Shown: positions 33,799 to 43,355, numbered from the stretch's first letter. The stretch: DNA of 64,000 bases from Fredinandcohnia onubensis (GCF_031181385.1 NZ_JAPSKV010000017.1:1-64000), one strand, 5' to 3'. Numbers and translations are program-made. Notes: generated by a model not told the origin, from the letters alone.

Positions 33799-35301
33799 AT
33801 GGATTTTTCCGAAAAACAAGTACGCCCTCAATACGGTATTCTTGCCGTCTTGATGGTTGGTGCCTTTATTTCTTTTTTAAATAATACATTATTAAATGTC
33901 GCGTTACCTTCTATTATGACGGAATTAAAGGTTGACCCATCGACAGTACAGTGGTTAACCACGGGCTTCATGCTAGTCAGTGGAATCTTGATTCCCACTA
34001 CAGCTTTTTTAATTGAAAAATATACCGTTCGTCGATTATTTATAATTGCAATGGGATTATTTACAATCGGTACAATACTTTCGGGTACGGCGCATGTGTT
34101 TTCTTTACTGCTTGCAGGTCGGATGATCCAAGCATCAGGCTCGGCAATTATGATGCCTCTATTAATGAATGTAATGTTGGTGAGCTTCCCAGTTGAAAAA
34201 AGGGGAACAGCGATGGGGGTTTTTGGATTAATCCTCATGTTCGCACCAGCAATTGGACCTACACTTTCAGGTTGGATTATTGAACATTATGACTGGAGAA
34301 TGCTTTTCCACTTCATCACGCCTATTGCAGCTATCGTGTTCATACTAGGCTTTATCATGCTGAAGGATAAAAAGGAAAAAGTAATCTTAAAACTGGACTT
34401 TTTCTCTTTAGTTCTATCTAGTATAGGATTTGGTGGATTATTATATGGATTTAGTTCAGCTGGCAATATGGGTTGGGGAAGTCCATTGGTATATGGATCC
34501 ATTATTATAGGAATAATCTCCTTATCGTGGTTTATTGTACGTCAATCAAAGCTTGACATCCCAATGCTTAACTTTGGGGTCTATCGTTATCCAATGTTTA
34601 CATTAGCTTCCGTGATTACGATGGTTGTTAACATGGCCATGTTTTCAGGATTTTTATTGCTTCCAATTTATCTACAAACGATTTTAGGTATTTCACCTAT
34701 GGATACAGGACTTTTGCTTTTACCTGGCGCAATATTGAATGCATTTATGTCACCAATTAATGGACGTTTATTTGATAAATTTGGTGGACGTATCTTGGCA
34801 ACCTTAGGGTTGGGCATCACAACCATCACAACCTATCTTTTCAGCCAGCTGACATTTGAAACTTCCTATATGTATCTCCTGGTTCTACATGCAGTGCGAA
34901 TGTTTGGGATGTCAATGGTCTTTATGCCAGTTTCAACGAATGGATTAAATCAGCTACCGCGAAATTTATACCCGCACGGAACAGCTGTTAATAATACCTT
35001 GAACCAAGTTTCTGCCGCGATTGGTACCGGATTTTTAATCACACTGATGTCATTAAGAGAAGAAACATCCGCAGCAAATTTACTGAAGAATATTCAAGGG
35101 CAGCCTACAGAGGCACAAGCTCTACAAATTCAATTACAAGCTATGCTTGACGGAATTAATTTTACGTTTTTCGTTTCAACCTTCTTAATATTCCTTGCTT
35201 TTATCCTTGCGTTCTTTATGAAACGAGCAAAACAAGAAGAAGATATTACAGGCAAGAAAAATACAAAGCAAGGTGTTCAACCTACATTAGCGAAAAATTA
35301 A
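33799..35301 (+). CDS. DHA2-family drug efflux MFS transporter (LmrB/EmrB type)
   Basis: A 500-residue major facilitator protein with about 14 membrane segments, the DHA2 number. Family signs are FLNNTLLNVALPSIMTEL in TM1, VQWLTTGFMLVSGILIP, the motif around RMIQASGSAIMMPL and the antiporter motif GPTLSGWII. It is expected to export lipophilic drugs in exchange for protons. No regulator gene is adjacent. GGGGGGAG precedes the ATG. A bidirectional terminator follows at once. Confidence 0.9.
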   Translation: MDFSEKQVRPQYGILAVLMVGAFISFLNNTLLNVALPSIMTELKVDPSTVQWLTTGFMLVSGILIPTTAFLIEKYTVRRLFIIAMGLFTIGTILSGTAHVFSLLLAGRMIQASGSAIMMPLLMNVMLVSFPVEKRGTAMGVFGLILMFAPAIGPTLSGWIIEHYDWRMLFHFITPIAAIVFILGFIMLKDKKEKVILKLDFFSLVLSSIGFGGLLYGFSSAGNMGWGSPLVYGSIIIGIISLSWFIVRQSKLDIPMLNFGVYRYPMFTLASVITMVVNMAMFSGFLLLPIYLQTILGISPMDTGLLLLPGAILNAFMSPINGRLFDKFGGRILATLGLGITTITTYLFSQLTFETSYMYLLVLHAVRMFGMSMVFMPVSTNGLNQLPRNLYPHGTAVNNTLNQVSAAIGTGFLITLMSLREETSAANLLKNIQGQPTEAQALQIQLQAMLDGINFTFFVSTFLIFLAFILAFFMKRAKQEEDITGKKNTKQGVQPTLAKN

Positions 35302-35342
35302 AAAAAGGAGAAATCGTCCAATTGGATTGATTTCTCCTTTTC
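35302..35342. terminator. Bidirectional terminator between the DHA2 transporter and cupin genes
   Basis: A 12-bp stem AAAGGAGAAATC / GATTTCTCCTTT (35304-35340) with A- and T-tracts on both sides. Confidence 0.88.
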
Positions 35343-35347
35343 TATCA

Positions 35348-35677
35348 TTACACGTCTTGTGCGTATCTCTCATCAGGAATTTTTGTAAGTGTAACATATA
35401 AACTTACATTTTCTGAACCCTCATTTACAAAGCTTAAGTTCTCTTCTCCATTACAAACGATCACATCGTTCTTTTTCACTTTAACGTCTTGCTCATCAAT
35501 TGTAAAAGTACCTTCACCTGAAAGAACTAGTAGATATACATTAGACCCTGGATGCTTGTGGGGTGGTAGCGCTTGATTTGGCATGAAATTTAACATAAAG
35601 ACGGTACTGCCACCCTCTTTAAAGATGACACGCTTTGTTAGTCTTTCCTCATTATATTCTATAAAATGATTGAGCAT
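35348..35677 (-). CDS. Small cupin-domain protein
   Basis: A 109-residue single cupin. The metal-binding pattern is partly visible: PPHKHPGSNVYLLVLSGEG. It could be a small enzyme or a sensor; no substrate can be named. The start is odd. The ATG at 35677 lies inside an eight-A tract, about 19 bp from the AGGAG site. A better-placed ATG upstream of the tract is out of frame and hits a stop after 11 codons. A one-base contraction of the tract would fuse the two. Confidence 0.75.
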   Translation of the reverse strand: MLNHFIEYNEERLTKRVIFKEGGSTVFMLNFMPNQALPPHKHPGSNVYLLVLSGEGTFTIDEQDVKVKKNDVIVCNGEENLSFVNEGSENVSLYVTLTKIPDERYAQDV

Positions 35678-35885
35678 TTTTTTTCATTTGAATCGCTCCT
35701 AATAATGTTTTCTAGATTATCTATACCCATTATAATGCGGGAATAAAAGTTAGACTGTGATTTATATCATGATTTAGAAATGAACGAATTCTTACTGTTA
35801 TACAACAATAATATTGAGTTGTCTATACATATGAATTATAATTCTCAATATAGAGAATTTTCTAAATGTAGAAGGGGGAATGTAT

Positions 35886-37376
35886 GTGCAGGCTTTTGCA
35901 GATTGGTTAAATGGTATCCTTTGGAGCCCGGTGATGATTTATGGAATGCTTGGTGTAGGACTTTTATTTTCAATTTTAACTCGCTTTTTACAGGTAAGGC
36001 ACATCAAAGATATGACATCCCTAATGTTCAAAGGGAAAAGCTCTGATGCAGGAGTTTCATCCTTCCAAGCATTGGCTGTTTCTTTATCAGGGCGTGTTGG
36101 AACAGGTAACATTGCTGGAACAGCTACCGCTATCGCATTTGGTGGACCGGGTGCCGTTTTCTGGATGTGGGCCATTGCCTTTATTGGGGCAGCAACCTCA
36201 TTCATTGAATCGACATTAGCGCAGATCTACAAAGAAAAGCAAGACGGTCAATATCGTGGTGGGCCAGCTTATTACATAGAAAAAGGAATCGGCTGGAAAT
36301 GGTATGGCATTATTTTTGCTCTTGCAGCCCTTCTCGCAATGGCATTTCTAATGCCGGGCATCCAATCGAATTCGATTGCTGCTGGATTGGACAACGCATT
36401 TGGGATTAATAAATGGGTAACGGCAAGTATCTTGGTTGTTTTAATTGGTGCCATTATTTTTGGTGGTATTAAGAGGATTGCAAACGTTGCACAGTTTGTG
36501 GTGCCATTTATGGCCTTAGGTTATATCATCATGGCTATTATTATCATGATTATGAATATTGGTCAGTTACCAGCTGTAATTGCTTTAATTTTTAAGAGCG
36601 CTTTTGGAGCAGAGCAGGCATTTGGCGGAATTATTGGGATGGCTATTGCATGGGGAGTAAAACGTGGTATTTACTCAAATGAAGCTGGTCAAGGTACAGG
36701 ACCACACGCTGCAGCTGCTGCGGAAGTATCTCATCCTGCTAAACAAGGTTTGGTTCAAGCCTCTGCTGTCTACATTGATACCTTATTGGTCTGTTCAGCA
36801 ACAGCATTTATGATTTTATTTACAGGAATGTATAATGTACAGGCGGAAGATAAAACATTTATTGTTAATAATTTAGGAGAAACGGTTGAAGCAGGGCCAG
36901 CGTTTACACAGGCTGCCGTTGAAACTGCACTTCCTGGATTTGGTGCTGGATTTACAGCGGTTGCACTATTCTTCTTTGCCTTTACAACGATTATGGCATA
37001 TTACTATATGGCAGAAACAAATATCGCTTATTTAATAAGGGGTAGGGATAGTAAGGTAGCGATGTTTATTTTAAAAATTGTTTTATTAGGATCAATGACA
37101 TATGGAACTGTGAATGAGGCGAAGCTTGCTTGGGCATTCGGTGATATTGGTTTAGGTTTAATGGTTTGGCTGAATGTTATCGCCATTCTCATATTGGCAA
37201 AACCTGCCTTGGTCACATTGAAGGACTACGAGAAGCAACGTAAGGCGGGACTTGATCCAGTATTTGATCCAGTTAAGCTTGGAATTAAGAATGCTGACTA
37301 TTGGGTAAATGAATACAAGCATGAAGATAATCCTTCAGGCTCGTTAGCAGATAACGATAAGTCATTCCCAGGATAA
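35886..37376 (+). CDS. Na+/alanine or glutamine symporter (AGCS family)
   Basis: A 496-residue sodium:amino-acid symporter with about ten membrane segments. AGCS stretches are VSLSGRVGTGNIAGTATAIAFGGPGA-like near residue 65-90, and GIYSNEAGQGTGPHAAAAAE. The family carries alanine, glycine or glutamine; B. subtilis pairs such a gene with a glutaminase, and a glutaminase gene lies 2.2 kb upstream here, though not in the same operon. I prefer the GTG at 35886, 7 bp after AAGGGGG; an ATG two codons earlier is too close to that site. Confidence 0.9.
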   Translation: MQAFADWLNGILWSPVMIYGMLGVGLLFSILTRFLQVRHIKDMTSLMFKGKSSDAGVSSFQALAVSLSGRVGTGNIAGTATAIAFGGPGAVFWMWAIAFIGAATSFIESTLAQIYKEKQDGQYRGGPAYYIEKGIGWKWYGIIFALAALLAMAFLMPGIQSNSIAAGLDNAFGINKWVTASILVVLIGAIIFGGIKRIANVAQFVVPFMALGYIIMAIIIMIMNIGQLPAVIALIFKSAFGAEQAFGGIIGMAIAWGVKRGIYSNEAGQGTGPHAAAAAEVSHPAKQGLVQASAVYIDTLLVCSATAFMILFTGMYNVQAEDKTFIVNNLGETVEAGPAFTQAAVETALPGFGAGFTAVALFFFAFTTIMAYYYMAETNIAYLIRGRDSKVAMFILKIVLLGSMTYGTVNEAKLAWAFGDIGLGLMVWLNVIAILILAKPALVTLKDYEKQRKAGLDPVFDPVKLGIKNADYWVNEYKHEDNPSGSLADNDKSFPG

Positions 37377-37382
37377 AGATAA

Positions 37383-37422
37383 AAATGGACCGTTAACCTG
37401 TAAAGGATATCGGTCTATTTTT
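37383..37422 (+). terminator. Terminator after the AGCS symporter gene
   Basis: Stem AAATGGACCG (37383-37392) with CGGTCTATTT (37411-37420; one G-U pair) and further T. Confidence 0.75.
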
Positions 37423-37521
37423 ATGTTTCAATATATTTAAGTAAAAAGAATTTAAATCTAAGTCATTCTAGTTTAAAATTAAATCTATACACAAATTGAG
37501 CATGTATAAGGAAGGTCTATT

Positions 37522-38688
37522 ATGTCTGAAGAAAATATTACGAGGATCGAATTAGATGGTAAGGAATACATATTAATCGGAACAGCTCACGTTTCAAAAC
37601 ATAGCGCTGAACAGGTTAAGGAAGTCATTGAAGCAGAAAAGCCTGACTCCGTTTGTATTGAGCTAGATGAACAACGATATCAATCAATGATGGAAGGTAA
37701 CAAGTGGAAGGAAATGGACATCTTCAAGGTAATCAAAGAGAAGAAGGCCACTTTGCTTCTCATGAACCTAGCGATTTCCTCTTTCCAAAAGCGAATGGCT
37801 AGCCAATTTGGAATCAATGCCGGACAAGAAATGATGCAAGGAATCGAGTCCGCGAAAGAAGTAGGGGCCCAATTAGTTTTAGCAGACCGGAACATTCAAA
37901 TAACATTCTCACGTATTTGGACTTCAGTCGGATTCTCAGGGAAAATGAAATTATTAATGTCCATTATTTATAGTATTTTCAGCAACGAAACGATTACTGA
38001 GGAAGAACTTGAAAAAATGAAATCCAAGGATATGCTGAATTCAATGCTTACCGAATTTTCGACGAGCTTTCCCAAATTAAAAACGCCACTCATTGATGAG
38101 CGTGATCAGTATTTGGCACAGAAGATCAAACAGGCTCCAGGAGAAAAGGTAGTAGCCGTACTTGGGGCAGCACACGTACCTGGAATCAAGGAAGAAATTA
38201 AAAAAGAACATGATTTGAAGAAGCTTACGCAGTTGCCGCCTAAATCAAAGGCACCTAAAATTATCGGTTGGGCGATTCCGATTTTAATCGTCGCCATCAT
38301 TGCCTATACCTTTGTTGCTAACCCAGAAGCAGGCATGCAGCAAACCATAAGCTTAGTCTTGTGGACTGGCTCTTTTTCAGCTATTGGTGCAGCGATTGCT
38401 TTAGGACATCCTCTTACAATTGTGACCGCCTTTTTTGCAGCACCAATCGGGGTCATGCATCCCTTAATTGCTGCAGGTTGGATAGCAGGCTTTGTTCAAG
38501 CCTTTTTACGCCGTCCAAGCGTGAAGGACTTTGAAACACTTTCAACAGATGTTTATAGTGTGAAGGGCTTCTGGCATAACAAGGTAACACGAATTTTATT
38601 AATTATTGTATTGTGTAACTTAGGTACATCTCTCGGCTTATTTATCGGTGGTGCAGATGTTGTAAGATTGTTTTTAAAAAATTTATGA
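37522..38688 (+). CDS. TraB/GumN-family membrane protein
   Basis: A 388-residue protein. The N-terminal ~240 residues form a TraB domain with conserved IGTAHVS, ELDEQRY and VLGAAHVPGI; the C-terminal ~150 residues hold three or four membrane segments. In enterococci TraB relatives shut down pheromone, and the family is considered a metalloprotease-like fold, but the job in bacilli is unknown. It is a single gene with a terminator. The large tandem array starts about 70 bp downstream. Confidence 0.85.
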   Translation: MSEENITRIELDGKEYILIGTAHVSKHSAEQVKEVIEAEKPDSVCIELDEQRYQSMMEGNKWKEMDIFKVIKEKKATLLLMNLAISSFQKRMASQFGINAGQEMMQGIESAKEVGAQLVLADRNIQITFSRIWTSVGFSGKMKLLMSIIYSIFSNETITEEELEKMKSKDMLNSMLTEFSTSFPKLKTPLIDERDQYLAQKIKQAPGEKVVAVLGAAHVPGIKEEIKKEHDLKKLTQLPPKSKAPKIIGWAIPILIVAIIAYTFVANPEAGMQQTISLVLWTGSFSAIGAAIALGHPLTIVTAFFAAPIGVMHPLIAAGWIAGFVQAFLRRPSVKDFETLSTDVYSVKGFWHNKVTRILLIIVLCNLGTSLGLFIGGADVVRLFLKNL

Positions 38689-38691
38689 TAT

Positions 38692-38726
38692 AAAAAAGAC
38701 CTGTTCAGTTGCGAGCAGACTTTTTT
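38692..38726 (+). terminator. Terminator after the TraB-family gene
   Basis: Imperfect hairpin: AAAAAAG with CTTTTTT and an inner CTG / CAG, ending in the T-run. Confidence 0.6.
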
Positions 38727-38759
38727 GTATTCAGATAAATCGATTAGGAAAAGCCTGAA

Positions 38760-39350
38760 GCGAGTCCTAAAGCATAGGTGGTTCTGACAGCACGATCGGA
38801 AAAAGCAGGGAGTGAGTCGGAAACCAAGGTTGATTCCGACAGCATGAAATAGAAAAAGCAAAGAGTGAGTCAGAAACCAGGTTTGATTCCGACAGCACGA
38901 TCGGAAAAAAGCAGGGAGTGAGTCGGAAACCAGGTTTGATTCTGACAGCACCAGAGGAAAAAGCATAGAGTGAGTCAGAAACCAAGGTTGATTCTGACAG
39001 CGTGAACCAGAAAAAGCAAAGAGTGAGTCAGAAACCAGGTTTGATTCTGACAGCACGATCGGAAAAAAGCAGGGAGTGAGTCGGAAACCAGGTTTGATTC
39101 TGACAGCATGAACCAGAAAAAGCAAAGAGTGAGTCAGAAACCAGGTGTGATTCTGACAGCACGATCGGAAAAAAGCAGGGAGTGAGTCGGAAACCAGGGT
39201 TGATTCTGACAGCGTGAACCAGAAAAAGCAAAGAGTGAGTCAGAAACCAGGTGTGATTCTGACAGCACGATCGGAAAAAGCAAAGAGTGAGTCAGAAACC
39301 AGGTTTGATTCCGACAGCATGAAATAGAAAAAGCAGAAAGTGAGTCCAAT
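38760..39350. repeat. 52-53-bp tandem array (family B), about ten units, two alternating subtypes
   Basis: Units run from GCACGATCGG or GCATGAA/GCGTGAA through GAAAAAGCA, GAGTGAGTC and AAACCAGGTTTGATT to TGACA. Subtype 1 (GCACGATCGG) and subtype 2 (GCRTGAA) largely alternate, giving a ~105-bp higher-order repeat. Each unit can form a hairpin GTCAGAA / TTCTGAC or GTCGGAA / TTCCGAC over an 11-base loop. Minus-strand reading frames cross the array but merely echo the repeat. The unit does not resemble family A although the period is the same. Confidence 0.9.
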
Positions 39351-39412
39351 AAGCAATTCCAATTCGTACTAAACTACTTGAGGTTAGCTTCTTAATGAAG
39401 TACTCTTTATTA

Positions 39413-39449
39413 ATAAAAAAAGTAGCGTGAGTTAACTCTCACGCTACTT
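39413..39449 (-). terminator. Terminator of the peptide transporter gene
   Basis: A 12-bp stem AAGTAGCGTGAG / CTCACGCTACTT with a 6-base loop (39420-39449); the minus-strand side runs into TTTTTTT. Confidence 0.9.
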
Positions 39450-39487
39450 AATATATCGCTTTATTTTTAAAAAGTAAGAACTAATTA

Positions 39488-40981
39488 TTAGTTTACACCC
39501 TTCATGAACTTTTGAATCTTAGGTGATACGAATAATAGGATAATACCTAAAACAATAGATGCCCCACCAATTACTCCAAAATAAGTCATTTCTGTTTCAG
39601 GTGTATAGAATTTAACAAGTTGTGCGTTAAGTGCTTGTGCAGCAGCGTTTGAAAGCATCCATAAACTCATCATCTGAGCAGTAAACGCTGCAGGAGCTAA
39701 TTTTGTTGTAGCGGAAAGTCCGACAGGTGAAATTAATAATTCCCCAATAACAACAATGAAATAACTTAGCACTAACCAAAGTGGATTAACTAATGCATCC
39801 GTTCCACCAAAATATGCTGGTAATAGAATTACAAGGAAAGAAAGACCGGCAAAAAGCAAACCTAATGAGAACTTTTTCGGAACAGAAGGTTGGCGATCTC
39901 CAAGCTTTACCCATAGCCATGCAAATACTGGCGCAAACATAATAATAAATAATGGGTTTAACGATTGGAACCAAGCAGGTGAAATATCAAAACCAGCAAA
40001 TTGTAACTGTGTACGTGTATCTGCATAATTGGCAAGAATCGTTGCTCCTTGTTCTTGAATGGACCAGAACATAACGGCAGCTAAGAATAAAGGAATATAC
40101 GCTAAAACTCTTGAACGTTCAACATCTGATGTTTTTGAACTACGATACATCGTAACAAAATAAATAGTAGGAATTAAGAAACCAAGTATACCAATAAGTG
40201 CGATAAATGAATCAAATGTTAGGAAACCTGCTGGAATTCCAACTGCAATTAAAATCGCAACTACAATTAAACCAACAGCAATCTGTGTATACACTTTTTT
40301 CTTTTCATTTGGTGCAAGTGGATTTGGAACAATTGTGCCTGCAAGACCAAGATTCTTTTTCTTTGTGAAAACAAAGAATAGTAATCCGAAGAACATCCCG
40401 ATTGCAGCAATTGCGAAGCCCCAATGGAAATTATGCTTTAATCCAACTTCACCTACGATAAGTGGAGCAATGAATCCACCGAGGTTAATACTCATATAGA
40501 AGATACTAAATCCTGCATCACGACGTGTATCTTTTTCACTATAAATTTCTCCAACAACACTAGAAACGTTAGGTTTTAGTAAACCTGTACCAAGGACAAT
40601 CAGAACCATTGACACAAAGAATAGTGAGATGGTACCAGGAATCGCAAGAGCAATATGACCTAGCATAATTAAAATTCCACCATAAAATACCGCTTTAGAA
40701 GTACCAAAGATTCGGTCTGCTAACCATCCACCGATAACCCCTGACATATAAACAAGTGACCCATAAATAGACATAATCGCCATAGCTGTATGTTGATCAA
40801 GTCCAAGCCCTCCATCAGATACTTCATAATACATATAGAATAATAGAATGGCTCTCATACCATAATATGAGAATCGTTCCCAGAATTCCGTGAAGAAAAG
40901 AGTGAATAGCCCTTTAGGATGTCCGAAGAATCCCTTCTGAGGAACACTGTCCACAATTTTCTGTCTATTATAGCTTGACAT
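39488..40981 (-). CDS. Peptide transporter, POT/PTR family MFS
   Basis: A 497-residue proton-coupled oligopeptide transporter with about 14 membrane segments. The POT signatures FTEFWERFSYYGMRAILLFY (ExxERFxYYG) near residue 33 and SIFYMSINLGGFIAPLIVG are intact. It imports di- and tripeptides, like DtpT of lactic acid bacteria. The minus-strand ATG has GGAGGTT 9 bp upstream. Single gene with a strong terminator. Confidence 0.93.
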   Translation of the reverse strand: MSSYNRQKIVDSVPQKGFFGHPKGLFTLFFTEFWERFSYYGMRAILLFYMYYEVSDGGLGLDQHTAMAIMSIYGSLVYMSGVIGGWLADRIFGTSKAVFYGGILIMLGHIALAIPGTISLFFVSMVLIVLGTGLLKPNVSSVVGEIYSEKDTRRDAGFSIFYMSINLGGFIAPLIVGEVGLKHNFHWGFAIAAIGMFFGLLFFVFTKKKNLGLAGTIVPNPLAPNEKKKVYTQIAVGLIVVAILIAVGIPAGFLTFDSFIALIGILGFLIPTIYFVTMYRSSKTSDVERSRVLAYIPLFLAAVMFWSIQEQGATILANYADTRTQLQFAGFDISPAWFQSLNPLFIIMFAPVFAWLWVKLGDRQPSVPKKFSLGLLFAGLSFLVILLPAYFGGTDALVNPLWLVLSYFIVVIGELLISPVGLSATTKLAPAAFTAQMMSLWMLSNAAAQALNAQLVKFYTPETEMTYFGVIGGASIVLGIILLFVSPKIQKFMKGVN

Positions 40982-41124
40982 AACATAACCTCCAAAATAG
41001 TATATTGGTATAATAATTGAAATTGTTTCACTATGTCAAACATAAGAAAATTCGGAGTTGGTTTAATACTTTATAAGGTTTTAAATCTTAGATTAATTGA
41101 AAAGGCTTTTTGGAATCATTATAT

Positions 41125-41160
41125 TGAAAAAATAAACAGATTGCATTTGCAATCTGTTTA
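41125..41160 (-). terminator. Terminator of the DoxX-family gene
   Basis: Eleven-bp stem AAACAGATTGC / GCAATCTGTTT with a 4-base loop (41134-41159); minus-strand tail ATTTTTTC. Confidence 0.85.
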
Positions 41161-41188
41161 ATGTTTCCATTCAAGGATAATTTCATAA

Positions 41189-41554
41189 TTATTTATGGTG
41201 TGATTTATAAAGAATGTATAATAATGCCAGTAATACAATATCAAGTCTTACAGCAAAGGCAAATTGTAGAAAGCCTGTATGTAGGATGGGAATTTTAACT
41301 AAAAGGATTGCTGTAAGGATTATGACAAGTAATGGAATCGTTGCTTTTTTAACTTCCTTATTGATAGCAAGCAGGATCCCACAAACGATTTCAAGAATAG
41401 CGACAACATACATGATAAGTTCCGGTGAAGGTAATGGTAGATTTAGAAAGACGGAGCTTAGTTCACTGCTAAGAAGCTTCATTGTCCCAGATGTAATAAA
41501 TACAAATGCTACTACATAGCGTATAAGTTTCATAGTAGAAAATGTTGGATTCAT
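41189..41554 (-). CDS. DoxX-family small membrane protein
   Basis: A 121-residue protein with four membrane segments and the DoxX/MauE-like layout: RYVVAFVFITSGTMKL in helix 1 and AILEIVCGILLAINK in helix 2. Members of the family have been linked to redox and sulfur metabolism in the membrane, but the function here is unknown. AAAGGAGGAG stands close before the ATG. Single gene. Confidence 0.82.
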   Translation of the reverse strand: MNPTFSTMKLIRYVVAFVFITSGTMKLLSSELSSVFLNLPLPSPELIMYVVAILEIVCGILLAINKEVKKATIPLLVIILTAILLVKIPILHTGFLQFAFAVRLDIVLLALLYILYKSHHK

Positions 41555-41714
41555 TTTACTCTCCTCCTTTTCTATAACTCTATGGCTGGAGAGGACAAAC
41601 TATTCTCATGGTATGTGCGTAAATAATATATAGACGAAAAGTAGTAAAGATGAACCAATTTAAGCTGTATGAATAAAATAGGCAAAAGACATCTATAGAT
41701 AGGAGGTTTTTCTT

Positions 41715-43088
41715 TTGTCTGTAAATTACAAAGTACGACCAACTGGAATTATCGCTTATACTGCAGGTCGTGTAGGGCAATATGATATATGGCTTTTTCA
41801 TGTTCAAAGTGGAAATCGGGTGCAGCTTACAAATGGATTAGCCGATTCCTTTACAAAGCCTATTTGGTCAGGTGATAATCGAAAAATCGCTTTTGTAGGA
41901 AAAAATCGGATCGTGTATGTATTTAATCTTTCAACTGGCAAAATAGCAGCTATTGATCAAATTGGTCCTAATGAGGACATTACACTTGATTGGGCTCCAA
42001 ATCATCGTATACTAGCTTATACAACGCGAAACCACATTATGATGTATGATGTTTTGACTCATCGTGCAACAAGTATTTCAGAACCAGGAGCTTCCGATGC
42101 TCAGTGGTTTCCAAGCGGGCGAGAGCTATTGTTTCAAGGAATAGACTCTTCAGGTAATCAGCAATTATTCCGAATTGCGACAAATGGATCTGGAAGGAGA
42201 CAAATTACGAATAACACAGAAGGGCCATTAAATGAAGTTTCTCTTTCACCGGACGGAACATTTGTCCTTTATACAACACCAGGAGTCAGTATTTCACTCA
42301 TCCGTACAGTGGATTTGAAGTCTGGAGAAGTTTACGAAATTCAAGGTGGGGAACAAGCAAAAAATTATTATCCTACATGGTCTCCGAACTCTCAACTGAT
42401 TGCGTTTAGTGCCACAGCTTATAGGGAAGAAACAGGTTATTATAATCAAATTCGTGTAGTTGGAAAACGTGGTGGCAATGAACGAATTCTTACAACATCT
42501 TCTTGTTTTGCAACACCTGTTACATGGTCTCAAGATTCCCGAGCTATTGCCTATTTATCAGGTTGCTCAGAACAAGAATTTGCAACTGAAATGTGGTTGG
42601 TAGCAATACAAAATCCAAATCCTATAATCCTTACGAGGGAACCTCAAATTATAAATCTAAGCTGGTCTTCAGGGAATATTCGTCCTACAGGCGGGGTCTA
42701 TACAAATGAAACGTATAGAGTTCGTTTCCAATATCCATCACACTGGCAGCAGGTAGATACGGAGAGATATGAGGGAGCTGATGGTTTCTTTCAAATTTCA
42801 GCAATCAGTGGTGGGGATGATATTCATGAAGTCTGTAGGGGAGAAGCATTCCACCAATTGATGCCATATGGTTCATCACCTCGGATTTTTCACACTAGAA
42901 TTCGAGGACAAGAGGCTTGTCTGATCTATCCATCTTCAGACCAACCACCTGAAATGAACCGTCAGGCAGCAGCGATTGTCAGATATCCTACTCCTGTTCA
43001 AATTGAAGGTTCAACCTATAATTACTTCATTTTATGGGCGGATGATTCCCATCTGAATTCGATTGTAAGAACCATTACGTTTATATAA
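41715..43088 (+). CDS. TolB-like beta-propeller protein
   Basis: A 457-residue protein made mainly of TolB/WD40-type propeller repeats (about 10-330): repeated patterns such as FTKPIWSGDNRKIAFVG, EVSLSPDGTFVLYT and YPTWSPNSQLIAFSA. Residues ~335-457 form a separate beta-rich domain (YRVRFQYPSHWQQV). There is no signal peptide, so it should be cytosolic, unlike Gram-negative TolB. Start is TTG at 41715, 8 bp after AGGAGG. The role is not known; binding of a partner protein is the usual job of propellers. Confidence 0.82.
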   Translation: MSVNYKVRPTGIIAYTAGRVGQYDIWLFHVQSGNRVQLTNGLADSFTKPIWSGDNRKIAFVGKNRIVYVFNLSTGKIAAIDQIGPNEDITLDWAPNHRILAYTTRNHIMMYDVLTHRATSISEPGASDAQWFPSGRELLFQGIDSSGNQQLFRIATNGSGRRQITNNTEGPLNEVSLSPDGTFVLYTTPGVSISLIRTVDLKSGEVYEIQGGEQAKNYYPTWSPNSQLIAFSATAYREETGYYNQIRVVGKRGGNERILTTSSCFATPVTWSQDSRAIAYLSGCSEQEFATEMWLVAIQNPNPIILTREPQIINLSWSSGNIRPTGGVYTNETYRVRFQYPSHWQQVDTERYEGADGFFQISAISGGDDIHEVCRGEAFHQLMPYGSSPRIFHTRIRGQEACLIYPSSDQPPEMNRQAAAIVRYPTPVQIEGSTYNYFILWADDSHLNSIVRTITFI

Positions 43089-43090
43089 AA

Positions 43091-43125
43091 GAGAGTTGCA
43101 ACCACTTGGTTGCAACTCCTTTTAC
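43091..43125. terminator. Bidirectional terminator between propeller and coiled-coil genes
   Basis: Stem GAGTTGCAACCA / TGGTTGCAACTC (43094-43119) with A/T tracts on both sides. Confidence 0.85.
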
Positions 43126-43298
43126 AATTCGCGCAATTTTCTAGAAAGGGTGCTAATCTCAACCTCAATTTCGGCTATTTGACGCTCCAATGGTGAGATA
43201 TTGCCATTCACAGAATCTAACTTTTCTAAATCATTTTGAAGGCGTACATAGTCTAATTTTAGCTCACGAATTTTGTATTCAAGTTCTTTCTTATCCAT
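43123..43298 (-). pseudogene. Small coiled-coil protein gene with apparent 1-base frameshift
   Basis: From the ATG at 43298 (GGGG 8 bp upstream) the frame reads MDKKELEYKIRELKLDYVRL and continues as a heptad-rich, charged coiled coil for 53 residues to STLSR. It then leaves frame near 43138-43141. One extra A in the AAA run would give RKLREL and a TAA at 43125-43123, immediately before the terminator, which looks like the natural end. As written, the frame runs through the terminator for 35 more residues. The layout resembles short SE1832-like coiled-coil proteins of Firmicutes. The lesion could be real or a sequencing error. Confidence 0.55.
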
Positions 43299-43355
43299 TA
43301 TTTATCCCCATTTCTCATGTTTTTTTCATTATAACATTGAGAATGAGGATTTGCT

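Noticed and set aside
38553-39349. Four overlapping minus-strand reading frames with repeated Phe/Ser-rich peptides
   Set aside because: They cross the 52-53-bp array, shift frame between units and have no ribosome sites; the peptide repeats simply mirror the DNA repeats.
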